Source of the DNA: Bradysia coprophila
Lineage: Eukaryota; Arthropoda; Insecta; Diptera; Sciaridae
NCBI RefSeq assembly: GCF_014529535.1
Contig: NW_023503972.1
Span: forward strand, 2,914,001-2,978,000
DNA length: 64,000 nt
Reading direction: 5' to 3'
Numbering within the stretch: the stretch's first letter is position 1; every line of letters begins with the position of its first letter. Below are positions 48,901 to 59,699 of the stretch, piece after piece. The translations under genes and the position numbers were made by a program. The notes under the pieces were generated by a model. The model was not told the DNA's origin, made no database searches, and was given only the letters and a program-made list of their open reading frames with translations.

Positions 48901-50621
48901 TGCGATGCCATACCGAAAGGGGTAGCCAGACAGATACTCGAAGTGGCCGACGATGATGGCGACGGGCGATTGGATTTCGAAGAGTTTTACGCCATGTCAC
49001 AGGAACACAATTGGCTGTTCAAGGGATTCGTTGTGAAATATTGTCGAATGATTGTGCCATCGCCGCATCGGGAAGAGGTTGACGAAACAGGTGAGGTGTT
49101 CTCTTAACAGTTGGGTTAGTTAATTGCCTGCACTAATGTCGATAAGAGAGTTTACTAACTTTGTATGAAATTGACGAAAATTCATTCGTTTAACAAATTC
49201 TATTATATTCCTTAAATCGAATGCAGACAGCCTGAGATCTCGAGGATTAACGTCTCGAGCATTTGCAAGAGGAGTAAGCGTTGTATCTTCTGATTATGTA
49301 GGTTAGTGCATAGGTGTTTGCATGTTGTAAATATTTTGTGTTGATTTGAGCTTTAAAAATGATCCTCGTTTTGGTAGTCAAGGCACTTTTTCGTTATGTA
49401 CTTTGTGTGTTGCACTGTTCGTAGATTTGCTGATTTTTTCAAATAAATTTTTTTGACAAAAGTTGCTTTCCTCGTCTAGATGGACAGTACGAGAGAAGTA
49501 TGAAATTTTGTCCACCACCGCTGACGATGATAATATTTTCGATTGTGGAAATCATCATGTTCTTGGTCGATATCATCATTTTGCAGTAAGTCACTAAGAT
49601 GTTTATGTAGGAACACAGTGGGTACAGAAATGAGAGCCCGCGATGGATTAGCCAAAATGAATTCAATATTCATCTTACTGTTGAGCCGACTTTCGCATCA
49701 TTCATGAAGTATGTCACGCATGACGACTATTCTCATCTTTCTATCACATTTCCAAACATATCTTGCATCTCTTTCGCACGCGTGACATACCTTAAGACAG
49801 ACGCGACTGTTCGATGTTAGATTCCGACAGCTCTCATGCAACAGCGCGGAAGAAATGTAAATTTAACCAATTCAACTATCCTTTCACAGAGACGACGAAA
49901 GCAATCAAAAAGAAATCGGCGAATCGACGAGCGGCCCAGCTGCATCATTGTTCATTTACCATCCGTACCGCAGATATGAAGCCTGGCGATTCGCTTCGTA
50001 CATGTTTGTCCACGTTGGCATCATGCACATTATGATGAATTTGATCATTCAAATATTCTTGGGTGTGGCGTTGGAATTGGTGCATTGTTGGTGGCGTGTC
50101 GCATTGGTGTATACGGCCGGAGTTGTAGCCGGTAGTATGGGCACATCGATCATAAATCCGCGGATATTCTTAGCTGGCGCTTCTGGTGGAGTTTACGCAC
50201 TGATTACTGCTCACATCGCGACGATCATAATGGTAAATGGTTTTGTGTAGACGGGGAGTAAGAAAGGAAGAAATTCTTACGAAAAATCGTTTTCCAGAAT
50301 TGGTCCGAAATGGAGTACGCTCTGGTGCAATTATTCGTCTTTCTCATATTCTGTGTCACGGACGTTGGTTTCTCCATTTATCGCCATTTGACCGATGTAC
50401 ACGATCAAGTCGGCTATATGGCGCATTTGTCGGGAGCTGTGGCTGGATTGCTGGTCGGCATTGGAGTGTTACGAAACTTAAAAGTACGGCCATGGGAGCG
50501 AAAACTCTGGTGGTGTGCCGTAACGTTGTACTTTCTACTGATGGGTGCCGGTGTTCTTATTCACATTTTCTACACTGATCACTTTCCCCGTTCTCAACCA
50601 TATCAGAAGCAATATTTTTAA
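45957..50621 (+). CDS. rho-4: Rhomboid-4-like EF-hand intramembrane serine protease
   Basis: Rhomboids cleave type I membrane proteins, including EGF-receptor ligands, within the bilayer. The EF-hand class is stimulated by calcium. Exons: 45957-46046, 48456-48536, 48835-49090, 49227-49301, 49480-49585, 49890-50232 and 50298-50621. All are GT-AG with matching phases (0,0,1,1,2,0) and give 424 residues, close to the fly protein. Two canonical 12-residue EF loops lie at 59-70 (DRDGDGYLGICE) and 96-107 (DDDGDGRLDFEE). Membrane segments start at about 182. The rhomboid H-x4-H-x3-N motif is at 244-253, catalytic Ser301 in GASGG and catalytic His360 in YMAHLSG. The N-terminal 57 residues are polar. 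All catalytic residues are intact, so it should be active. Exon 2 could be internal or hold an alternative start (MGSS). Confidence 0.94.
46670..47600. repeat. 0.93-kb long inverted repeat in rhomboid-4 intron 1
   Basis: Arms of about 430-460 bp (46670-47130 and 47174-47600) are inverted near-copies around a spacer of about 43 bases. They share GTCTTTGCCAGTAGACCTC, AACGAGCCCAC and, at the inner ends, CAGTGCTGGTGATTGC. The unspliced transcript would fold into a long double-stranded stem. It may be a foldback transposon. The unrelated repeat motif near 47790 lies outside it. Confidence 0.93.
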
Positions 50622-51689
50622 GTAAAGTTAAGAGACAAAACGGTGCATTTATAGTAAGAGGGAGGGAGATAGAGAGATTGGAATGTAGAAGACGAGGAGG
50701 GTATTGACGACAGTTTTTTATACAAAGAAAAGGTTTATCGACACAGTAATTGACTTAATTGAATGAATTGACTATGATTTATCGAAAAAAAAAATTGATT
50801 TTGTAGAAGGATATTTCGACAGTTTAGACGACTTTTCACATCATTTTCCAATCGAATCGTTGAAACAGACCGAACTTACACAACTTTTGAAACGAGATTG
50901 ACCTGGCCTGTAATAATATTTCAGTAAGAATGGGCTATGGAAGGCATAATCGACGAAATGTATGATAAAAATCTTGAAGTAATAGATTATATATATCATA
51001 GGCTCTAAACGAATGAAGTAATAGATTAAAATGATTTCGTTAAGATACGCCTGCGGCCTGCCGTTTCTTAGTGGTTGTTTGTCTCGACATAAAAATCAGT
51101 GAAAAGTCGACAATAAAACATTTTCTTACTAAAAGTGAGCTACGACGTGAGAAAAAAAAATTCTAAAAGACGATGAGTATTCTAACCTTCGTGTAAATTT
51201 CTAAAACTTGTAAAGGCTGTCCAATGATGTAGTTAGTAATAATAAGGAAGAAAAAAAAATTATTTGTAATTTATTTTGTATTGAATTTAAGTTAATTGTT
51301 TAAAACATAAACGACAAATTGATGTGTGTGCCTTGAGATATTTTCGACAATTGTATTTTTTTTGCTACGAAATATTTTTGTTATTTTTCTTTTGTAAATT
51401 TTAAAAGCGATTTTATGTACAAGATTGACCAAATACAAAGCAATAAACAAAAATAAATGTTTTTGTTTTTATCTGCAAAGGCAACCGTTCACTAAGGTGT
51501 GGTCCAAATTTGTGTTAAAAGTTTTTGGAGATAATTTTTTAGACCTAAAAATCCCTATCGATTATTATGAAAGCACTTGACGAGAAAAGAAACTTGACAT
51601 GAAAAATTGGAGAAATTGAGATTGTTGGGTCAGCGCAGATTGAGAAAAGAGAAATGGTCAAAAAATCAGGCTTCACAAAATCAGAGCTA
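50622..51689 (+). other. rhomboid-4 3' UTR and flank
   Basis: AT-rich sequence after the stop codon, without coding potential. Overlapping poly(A) signals AATAAA at 51442-51447 and 51452-51457 would give a 3' UTR of about 0.85 kb. Confidence 0.6.
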
Positions 51690-51815
51690 AATTTAGCCTG
51701 TTACAGACGACTGTCATCTGGACTCAACAATGACAACAATAATGAACGACAAGCTCTGAATAATGAGTTCTCATATAGCAAAAAGCATGTTCAAAACAAA
51801 TGAAGTAAAAGATTT
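51690..51815 (-). mobile_element. dispersed ~130-bp repeat, minus-strand copy
   Basis: Read on the minus strand: AAATCTTTTACTTCATTTG, TTTTTGCTATATGAGAACTC, ATTCAGAGCTTGTCGTTCAT and CCAGATGACAGTCGTCTGTAA follow the family order. It shows that the family inserts in either orientation. Confidence 0.7.
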
Positions 51816-53371
51816 CTGTAATCGATCAATGAATACCTTCGATCAAATGAAGTAATAGATCATTTATAGTAAAACTGTTAATATACTTGCCGTCTATGAC
51901 AGGCTAACTTTAGTCGGTTTATCAATTCTAAAATAGTATCTCTTTATGCAGCAGAGTCCAATACACGATAAAACAAAACATTCTTTTCTTATGAACTGGC
52001 CAGCTGATACCTTAGCCATCGAGAGAATTCAGAAAGGAACCAGAAATATCGTCAGAAATCACTGCAGTTCTATAGTTCTAGGATAGGGAAGATAGTGGAC
52101 CATGAAGACGTCACCTATTTTCAGGAGCTGACCTCTGGTGACCTCAAACTTTTTAAAAGTCCAAATGTTAGCTGAAAAGATGGCCAACAAATTAAGAAAT
52201 ACCTAGTGTCTAGAACAAGGAAGGGCCTAAAACGTCAGGATTCGACATTATTTTAGATGGGTTACTCCATAAACAGTCAGAAAATAAATTTCATCCTGGA
52301 ACGGGACCAATAAAGTAGTTTTGTCACACTAAAAGTAATAGGCCTTGAACCGAAATCAAGGAGAGGGGAAATAGTGACGAAATATATGTGCAAGATACAA
52401 GAAACAATGGAATCAGCATATCAAATTGTATCTACGAATCTTTTTTTGATCTAAAAAAAAACTTAAAAAATCCTTATAAGGACATGGACCATGGCCGGCC
52501 GACTGAAATCAGAAGTACTTGAATGACACCACTTTTATGAAAAATAAATTGGAAATGGCCAGGGAAAATGGCTTCAAAGTTGATAAATTTTCCGAGTCAC
52601 TTTTTAGGGGAATCCATGAAATATCGGTAATAAGCCATATTTTCCATAACAGAAGAAATTTTTCAAAAAAATATTGGATTTTCGGAGATATTCGACTTTG
52701 GATCATATGAATAGATTTTCCGGCCGGAAAAACGATTTTCCATTTTCCGGAATAAAAATTTGTTCTATAACTTTTAGTGGCAAACAACATGTAACAACGA
52801 AAAATCTTAAAGAACTTAAGACGCACGGAATTACATTGTACCCGGACTATTGCGGTGGTTTTATCTGCTGTTCTAATTCGTAGACATATATATACCGTCA
52901 ACATCATACTATAAAGTGTGAACCGATGACATACATCAATCCACAATATTGCGTTGCACCTTTCCAATTTTACCTGACATTTTACAATATGTTGCGGTCA
53001 CACTTTCATTTCATAGAAAACGAGTTTTTTTTTTGGTGGTAATATGATTCTCTCCAGATGGCGACCGATTAACATTTCAGACGAGAACTATCGAACGGAA
53101 AGAAGGATGGTATACTAGGTATGTACTCGAAATACGATCAATAAAATACCGGAATTTTCTCACTTTCATACAAATTTTATTCAAGACAATACGAAAATCT
53201 ACACGTAAGAATGAAAAGTTCAGATCTGTAAGAGACATTTGGACGTTTGAAATGTCATCCAGGTTTGAGAAATTCCATCCACGTATAAAATTCATACAAA
53301 TGTTAAGTGACAATGAATGACCCGTTTAACGAAGCTTAAGTGAGGTTACGGCTAATGCTTAGTTTCCTCTT
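51816..53371. other. non-coding stretch, one long unsupported frame
   Basis: A 152-codon minus-strand frame (52509-52967) has basic and hydrophobic runs but no domain motif. It overlaps open frames on the other strand, so I do not call it. The part at 51960-52400 is slightly GC-richer and may be decayed repeat DNA. Confidence 0.35.
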
Positions 53372-53467
53372 AACAAAAAAGTACTTCGTGTGAGAGACAA
53401 AATTGATTTTTTTAAATTTTTCCATTGTTCATTTGATAGCTCGCTCTCCCACGGAGTACTTTTTGTT
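53372..53467. repeat. small foldback, AACAAAAAAGTACTTCGTG arms
   Basis: Inverted arms of about 24 bp (53372-53396 and 53444-53467) with a 47-base loop and a few mismatches. Confidence 0.65.
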
Positions 53468-53730
53468 GAGTGGAATGGACACTTAAAGGTACAAGTTTGA
53501 AGAAGTTAAAGATAGATAACAACACAACTGACATCATTTTAGATGACTCATATTCTGTTCCAGAAAGTAAACATTTTATCAAATATTTTAAAAAGCAAAT
53601 TTTACGAAACAAAAAAAATGGGAAAATCCCTAAATAGCACTTCCTTTATACAAAAAAGGTCCTTCGGACGTATCCCAAACTCCCATGGTGCCAGACCGGG
53701 ATCGCACTTTTCATCAACAACAAATTTGCA

Positions 53731-55548
53731 TCAAAATTTTCCTTTTAAATTTCGGATCACTTTCCATTTGTTCCAAACGATTTCGCCAATCAATACGATC
53801 ACAGATGCAGTCCAGCCATACCAAATCCAAGTGTGTATGGCGGACGATTCGGGATCGATGATAACTTTTGATCGTTTTTTAGAATGCATTTTGACGACAT
53901 TGTTCACATCCATCTCACCCATGGTTTGTGTCCACTTATCATATAGTCCTGCACTCCACCAACGGAGTAGAACATCGTTTAAGTAGTCAACGAAAGCGAA
54001 GTTTTTCGGTAAACGATACGACAAAATGTGCTTGCTTAGATGTATGCCCGAAATTACATGATAAACTTGCAGGTCTAATCGTTTCTGCACTCGAAGCACC
54101 AGCTTCGCCTGTTCGCCGTACAAAGGAAACGCAATGGAGTTGTTCAACGACTGTATTTCCTTAATAGATTGACTCCGACTTATCGGACTAATTCTGTCAC
54201 CCCATCCACCGAATTGTGTCAATTCTTCAAGCACTTTAACTACTTTTTCTCTCCACATAATTTCATCGCAGAAAATTGGAATCTTTGAGTTGTAAAGATC
54301 CTTAATCGTGTCAATTTGGGGTTCAAAGCGTGGTAGCATGGCATTGCTTTGGAAGATGGAAATAATAATGTTCGCTACAATTAATCCGCCGAATGTTAAT
54401 GGTAAAATGACGCAGACACTTGCCCCACGTAGTTGCCAATACTTGATTCTTCCGTTGTCATTCATCAAAACGTTTACTACATCGACAACGCGCTCGAAAA
54501 TCAAAATTTCATTCTTCTGTCGGTAGTCAGATACGGTCAGTATGAGTGAAGCCATTAAGATCGTCGCCAAAGTGTAACCCAAGAAACTATCCGACGTTAT
54601 ATTTCCCAATAATGATGTGAAATCCGAATACGGTTTGGCATGAGGAACCACCATTAATGCACTCACCGTTCGGTGTGGATACATTTGTACTTTACCTTCC
54701 ACAGGCATGTCAAGTATCGGTATTTCGTTTTTAACTGTGTGTACATTGGTTGCACTCATAGTAACCATTAATGATGTAGCATTAAACATCTTAGCGACGC
54801 TGCCCCAAAATTCGATTTGCCCTGAACTAATGCCCACGTCATGCAGCCTGACAAATCTCAGTGGACCTCTTCGAAAATTTGGCTTCGCGTTATGAAAATA
54901 ACTGCGAGCAGACGCAGTTCTTGTCAAATTTGTTAGCTTAAATCCACCAAACGGATCGAACTTGAAAACGCTCACCTGAGGCTCCGATATCTGACGACGA
55001 TCAACGTTTAGGTAAAATGCACAGAAAATGTTCAAAATTTTACGGCTCCAACTAAACCGGAAAAATTTCTCTACGACGTGCGTAGATGCAACGTTGTCTG
55101 CCAAAAAAACTCCGATTTTTACGTTGGCTTTGAGATCTCGAAACATTTCGATTGTCTTCAAAAACTCCAAAAAGTTTCTTTCGAACTTCAAACTGTCCAT
55201 GAGAACGATCAGAAACGGATTTTTGCTTGCAACTTCATGCAACGTTGGTAGCGATACTATTTTATCAAAACTGAAAACAGTCTGAGGCGTATAATGGTGG
55301 CTGGAATTGATGTTGTTGAAAGGTGACATGGGAAGGACATTACGATGATGATGTTGGAACAACGAAGCATCCAATAGAAATATGTTGTGATCGAAGCCGT
55401 AAAATTCATTTAGTTGATTTATTAGATTGACCTCTTGATGCCCAAGATGAACAGTAACGAGAGCGGTTAATACAGTGGTCATTGCTTCAAAATTCAACTT
55501 GACTTCAGTTATTTGAAATCGACAATCTTTTGACAATGCTTTTGTCAT
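53731..55548 (-). CDS. divergent ionotropic receptor (IR), intronless
   Basis: A single-exon frame of 605 residues. Insect IRs are variant ionotropic glutamate receptors that form chemosensory cation channels in sensory dendrites. The layout fits: an extracellular N-terminus with DHNIFLLD (53-60), a split ligand-binding domain, a first membrane helix at about 321-339, a pore loop region, a helix at about 376-399, the second lobe (400-570) ending ..LRWWSAGLYDKW, and a last helix at about 571-592. A long N-terminal domain without introns is typical of divergent gustatory-type IR clades, which are often single-exon. The glutamate-binding Arg-Thr-Asp set is not evident. Met23 (55482) heads a better signal-peptide-like stretch (MTTVLTALVTVHL), and a perfect donor (TAG|GTAAGTACC) lies at about 55572 just upstream, so the true start may be Met23 after a 5' UTR intron. 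Ligand unknown. Confidence 0.88.
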   Translation of the reverse strand: MTKALSKDCRFQITEVKLNFEAMTTVLTALVTVHLGHQEVNLINQLNEFYGFDHNIFLLDASLFQHHHRNVLPMSPFNNINSSHHYTPQTVFSFDKIVSLPTLHEVASKNPFLIVLMDSLKFERNFLEFLKTIEMFRDLKANVKIGVFLADNVASTHVVEKFFRFSWSRKILNIFCAFYLNVDRRQISEPQVSVFKFDPFGGFKLTNLTRTASARSYFHNAKPNFRRGPLRFVRLHDVGISSGQIEFWGSVAKMFNATSLMVTMSATNVHTVKNEIPILDMPVEGKVQMYPHRTVSALMVVPHAKPYSDFTSLLGNITSDSFLGYTLATILMASLILTVSDYRQKNEILIFERVVDVVNVLMNDNGRIKYWQLRGASVCVILPLTFGGLIVANIIISIFQSNAMLPRFEPQIDTIKDLYNSKIPIFCDEIMWREKVVKVLEELTQFGGWGDRISPISRSQSIKEIQSLNNSIAFPLYGEQAKLVLRVQKRLDLQVYHVISGIHLSKHILSYRLPKNFAFVDYLNDVLLRWWSAGLYDKWTQTMGEMDVNNVVKMHSKKRSKVIIDPESSAIHTWIWYGWTASVIVLIGEIVWNKWKVIRNLKGKF

Positions 55549-55665
55549 TCGTAATAAGGTTGAGGTACTTACCTACAGCCGAAGTTTCATACCGTACAGT
55601 AGCGAAGAATGATAATTATGTAAAATTGTAGACTATATGTAACTAAATTTTCTTTTTTCCCTTTT

Positions 55666-55882
55666 GGTTGGAGCACGGCAGAGTAAAGTTAACCAGGCAG
55701 GAGCGCTTGTTTGACTAGGGACCTGAATAAACTAGTAGCCCTTGATATTTTGCGAATAAAATTTTTCAATTTATGTCAGTGTTCATTTGAGTTCATTTTC
55801 ATACAGTGTATTAGGTCTCTTATTTGACGTTTCGAAAATGAACCACTCCTGCCTGGTTTATTTTACTCTGCTGTGGTTGGAG
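55666..55882. mobile_element. CAGAGTAAA-family MITE, copy 1, with 8-bp TSD
   Basis: The element at 55674-55874 is flanked by exact direct repeats GGTTGGAG (55666-55673 and 55875-55882). The terminal inverted repeats (GGCAGAGTAAAGTTAACC, AGGCAGGAGCG) are about 30 bp and imperfect. It is about 200 bp long and non-coding. The 8-bp duplication suggests a hAT-type transposase. It lies just upstream of the IR gene. A second copy is at 61211-61506. Confidence 0.88.
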
Positions 55883-56184
55883 GCTATTATTACTGACGAA
55901 CGTAATTCGTAATTTAAACATCTGTCCACTGTTTATTCTTTTTAATCTGATATTTTTTCCCATTATCATTCTATTATTCGATTAATTACAGTGGATTTTT
56001 TTTTATTAATTTCTGAACAAATTTGACATATTTTAGACTTTTAAAATTAATCGATTTAAAATTAACAAGTTCAGGCCTGAGCCATAAATGTTTTTTCATG
56101 AAAAATATAAAGGCGAGTACACAGATCCTGAACAATTGTTGAAAAACGGCTGAAAAATAGCATTCGGTCCACTTTGTAAAAAAC
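55883..56184. other. non-coding spacer
   Basis: About 300 AT-rich bases between two repeats, with no feature seen. Confidence 0.4.
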
Positions 56185-56331
56185 AATAGTACATTGAATG
56201 ACAAGGGGCGAAAGTAAAAAAATTCAACCGTGTGCGAGAGTTGGAGCCCGCGCCGAAGGCAAGGGCTCTAATCGCACAGGTTGAATTTTTTTACTTTTGC
56301 CCCGAGTCGTTCATACTATTTTTTTTGATAC
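56185..56331. repeat. hairpin with GGGGCGAAAGTAAA arms
   Basis: The arms AATAGTACATTGAATGA and GGGGCGAAAGTAAAAAAATT pair with ACTTTTGCCCCGAGTCGTTC on the right. The loop contains GCCCGCGCCGAAGGCAAGGGC. In the related segment starting at 57771 the inner part is missing. Confidence 0.8.
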
Positions 56332-56790
56332 CAACATTGAAAATTGATACGTATCGCAAACATCGCAACAAAATGTTGAAATAAAAAGGCATTTAGCCAG
56401 AAAATGCGGGGGTCCAGGGGGCGGCAGCTCCTGGTATATGAAAAATTTAATAATTTAGCCATCACAACAATAACACACACAAAAATTAAGATATAACTAA
56501 CAAATCATTCAGTAACAAAAAGTATCAACTTTGTATGCTAATTTCAATAAGAACACTGGCGCACAGTGTTTTACAATTTTGATCAAAGTATTCTGCATAA
56601 TATGAGCGGATTTTGTTGACAACTCGACTCATTTCTCTCATTTTCTGTGACGTCAGTCACTTTCGCTGTTCGTTCAGTTGCGTTCGCTCTTCGTTAAGTA
56701 CTTTCTCCCCGTGGGATGCATTTTTTTACTTTCGCCCCTCATATGCGGGGCGAAAGTATCATTTTTCAATGTTGGTATCAAAAAAAAAAT
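56319..56790. mobile_element. GATACCAACATTGAAAA-TIR element, copy A (unoccupied)
   Basis: The inverted ends TTTTTGATACCAACATTGAA (about 56325) and TTCAATGTTGGTATCAAAAA (to about 56786) bound about 465 bp. The interior has GGGGGTCCAGGGGGCGGCAG and a GTGACGTCAGTCAC palindrome. Copy B at 57800-58475 is nearly identical but carries an insertion. Confidence 0.82.
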
Positions 56791-57450
56791 TATGCATCGG
56801 ACAACTGAAATACGACATATTTTGCCATGATTTTTCATCGAGAAATGTAAAAGTTTCCCGAACGATATATCGAGCGGAAATAGTATTTTTCGTACCAAGG
56901 CAGGAAATGACGATTAGGACGTGGACGACAGGAAAATTAGGACGTGTGCTGAAAAAATCCATTTCCTGTCGAGGTACGAACAACGTTTTGTGCATCGGAC
57001 AACTGAAATAGACAAAACACATCAATTTACTTGAAAACATACACACTTCACATTCACCATATTAAATTTAATCAATCGTATAGTCATAGAAAAATTCATG
57101 TAATTCTTTTCCCGCACTATAAATCGTAAAGAAATGAAGTTTTTTCCCGCACGATATACAGTTCGGGAAAAAATGACATTTCTTAATGAAAAATCATGGC
57201 AAAATAGGTCGTATTTCAATTGTCGGATGCACAAATAGTTTTCGTACCAAGCCAGTACGATTTTTTCAGCACCAGTCCTTTGTTTTTAGGACGTGTGCTG
57301 AAAAATTCATTTCCTGTCGAGGTACGAACAACGTTTTGTGCACCGGACAACTGAAATAGACAAAACACATCAATTTACATACACACTTCACCATATTAAA
57401 TTTGATGACATCATGAGTCATGGAAAAATTCATGTAATAGATTAAGATTG
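56791..57450. repeat. nested inverted and direct repeats around GTACGAACAACG
   Basis: The stretch TGCATCGGACAACTGAAATA with ATTTTGCCATGATTTTTCAT at 56793-56842 recurs inverted at about 57185-57232. GGTACGAACAACGTTTTGTG and ACAACTGAAATAGACAAAAC recur as direct repeats at about 56975-57040 and 57320-57395. GTGCTGAAAAA links it to the hairpin at 11658. It appears to be two copies of one element in a partly inverted arrangement. Confidence 0.7.
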
Positions 57451-57770
57451 GCTCGTTCGGTATGTGTTTTTTTTTAACAATGTGAAAGCACGGGATTTCG
57501 GTGGGTTTTTAAATTAAGTTTATCTATGTTGCCCACATTGCAATGTCAAACATATGTGAAAGGTCTTTAATATGTGCTAGGTGAAGTCCATTTTCACCAA
57601 GCGATCAGCGTAACCTCCCAATTAAAACATATTGAAATTGTCAATAACGTGTGGCAACGTATAAAAAACCAAAACCCACCAGAAACCCACCATGTCATAT
57701 TTCAGTTGTGCGGTGTACAAAAGTTTAGGAAATTGGGTGGAAAATTTCAAGAAAATTGCAAAATTCCGAA
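57451..57770. other. non-coding spacer within the repeat cluster
   Basis: A 66-codon plus-strand frame (57574-57774) is unsupported. No repeat partner was recognised in this window. Confidence 0.35.
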
Positions 57771-58475
57771 ATAGTACATTGAATGCCCCGAGTCGTTCAT
57801 ACTATTTTTGTTGATACCAACATTGAAAATTGATACGTATCGCAAACATCGCAACAAAATGTTGAAAAAAAAGGCATTTAGCCAGAAAATGCGGGGGTCC
57901 AGGGGGCGGCAGCCCCCTGGTATATGAAAAATTTAAAAATTTAGCCATCACAACAATAACACACACAAAAATTAAGATATAACTAACAAATCATTCAGTA
58001 ACAAAATAGTCATTTGTGTACCTGTTTTGGACGATTGATTTAAGGCAATTTCGCGGATTGTAGGCCGAACGAAGTGAGGTCTACAAGCGAAAGTGCCTTA
58101 AATCAACCGTCCCAAACAGGTGCACATGTGAGTTTTCATGCAGAGGGCCGGAAACCCGAGAAAATTCGAAAAATTGCCCTCATTTTCGGCCCCGAAGCAT
58201 GAAAAGTATCAACTTTGTATGCTAATTTCAATAAGAACACTGGCACACAGTGTTTTACAATTTTGATCAAAGTATTCTGCATAATATGAGCGGATTTTGT
58301 TGACAACTCGACTCATTTCTCTCATTTTCTGTGACGTCAGTCACTTTCGCTGTTCGTTCAGTTGCGTTCGCTCTTCGTTAAGTACTTTCTCCCCGTGGGA
58401 TGCATTTTTTTACTTTCGCCCCTCATATGCGGGGCGAAAGTATCATTTTTCAATGTTGGTATCAAAAAATAGTAC
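57771..58475. mobile_element. GATACCAACATTGAAAA-TIR element, copy B (occupied)
   Basis: The same element as 56319-56790, with matching 5' flank (AATAGTACATTGAATG). It is interrupted at 58005 by a 195-bp foldback. Outside the insert the two copies align almost base for base, showing a segmental duplication or two recent insertions. Confidence 0.85.
58006..58203 (+). mobile_element. TTTGTGTACCTGTTTTGG foldback, plus copy
   Basis: About 195 bp with two internal hairpins: CCTGTTTTGGACGATTGATT pairs with AATCAACCGTCCCAAACAGG around GGCCGAACGAAGTGAGG, followed by GAGGGCCGGAAA pairing with TTTTCGGCCCC. It sits in copy B of the host element and is absent from copy A, so its borders are visible. A-run counts (4 and 4 against 5) suggest a 3-bp target duplication. 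Confidence 0.9.
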
Positions 58476-58529
58476 ATTACGTTACAAGGGAGAAGTCAGA
58501 AAGTTACTTTCCGAGTGACGTATATAGTT

Positions 58530-58648
58530 TTACATGCTTGCTAAGCGGGGCGAAAGTAAGAAATGTCAAATTCAAGGGGCGAAAGCGATAGCTTTCGCCC
58601 CGTGGGTTTACATTTCTTTTTCGCCCCGCTTAGCAAGCATGTAAATCT
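58530..58648. repeat. hairpin with TACATGCTTGCTAAGCGGGG arms
   Basis: TTTACATGCTTGCTAAGCGG with GGCGAAA pairs with its inverse ending at 58648. Inside is a second pair, GGGGCGAAAGC and GCTTTCGCCCC. It shares the GGGGCGAAAG motif with the hairpin at 56185. Confidence 0.82.
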
Positions 58649-58698
58649 TTATAAACTTTGAAAAGTTATCTTTCGCACTAAAAGAGGTTGAATTAGCT

Positions 58699-58893
58699 TT
58701 TCATGCTTCGGGGCCGAAAATGAGGGCAATTTTTCGAATTTTCTCGGGTTTCCGGCCCTCTGCATGAAAACTTACATGTGCACCTGTTTGGGACGGTTGA
58801 TTTAAGGCACTTTCGCTTGTAAGCCTCACTTCGTTCGGCCTACAATCCGCGAAATTGCCTAAAATCAATCGTCCAAAACAGGTACACAAATAA
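58699..58893 (-). mobile_element. TTTGTGTACCTGTTTTGG foldback, minus copy
   Basis: A near-identical reverse-complement copy of 58006-58203, about 0.5 kb away. Matching ends (CATGAAAA on one side, ATTTGTGTACC on the other) define the element. The inverted pair could itself form a large hairpin. Confidence 0.92.
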
Positions 58894-59606
58894 CCATTAC
58901 ATTAATGCCATTGACACTTTATAGGGTGATTTTTCTTTGTAATCCACCCTATTGTAGATGAGTATATAGACTAAATGCAGAAAAGGCACATGGTGAATCA
59001 GCGAATTATACAAAAATTGGAATTTCATGAATTTACATTCGTTCCGAATATTCTGACGATGTCCACAGAAGTCTTTCGAAGTAATAACATCGTTCGTCTT
59101 TTGGAACTGAAGCTAAATAAACGAGATTGCGTTTTTCTTATAAATCGCTACATTTAGATATATTAGCCACGATAGCCACGACTAAAATAAATAGTGAAAC
59201 CGAAAATAATGTTTTATATGGCAAAATGGATGTGGATACTACTGAAGTAAAAGATGATGGGATACTTGCACCAATGGATGTTAAGCTGCAAACACAAAAT
59301 CGCATCCTATGAATTCACCAAAAAATGGTTATTTCGTAACTTTAATTATAACTCGATGAGTCAATTCAACTTTGGAACATATACGGCTGGTCACAATAGC
59401 AGATTAGATAAAGCAATGTTATTCTCAATTGCCCGTGTTTCGTAGAAGGTATACTCGACATACACCGATAGTAGACATTTCAGAATGAATTTCTCTAGAA
59501 TCATATCTTGCATAAACAATGACTTCATCATTATTGAAAAGAAATCCAATCGACTTTATCTTATCACCTCGGATACGAAGCAATAAACAACAGTGGAAAA
59601 GACAGG
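58894..59606. other. upstream region of serine protease homologue 1
   Basis: An AT-rich region with short frames only. CTTATC (GATA-factor site) lies at 59560-59565, about 45 bp upstream of the TATA box. GATA factors commonly drive insect midgut protease genes; the role here is inferred. Confidence 0.45.
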
Positions 59607-59614
59607 TATATAAA
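59607..59614 (+). promoter_or_regulatory. TATA box of serine protease homologue 1
   Basis: TATATAAA lies 93 bp upstream of the start codon, leaving about 60 bp of 5' UTR if transcription starts about 30 bp downstream. Strong TATA boxes are usual for digestive protease genes. Confidence 0.7.
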
Positions 59615-59699
59615 GTCCGTTCCAACGATCTATACGACATCAAAATCACAAGTGAATTAAACTTTGAAACATTAGAGCTAGAAATAAGAGCTAGAGAAA

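Noticed and set aside
52509..52967. 152-codon minus-strand frame as a gene
   Set aside because: No domain motif, low-complexity hydrophobic and basic content, overlapping open frames on the other strand and no splice partners.
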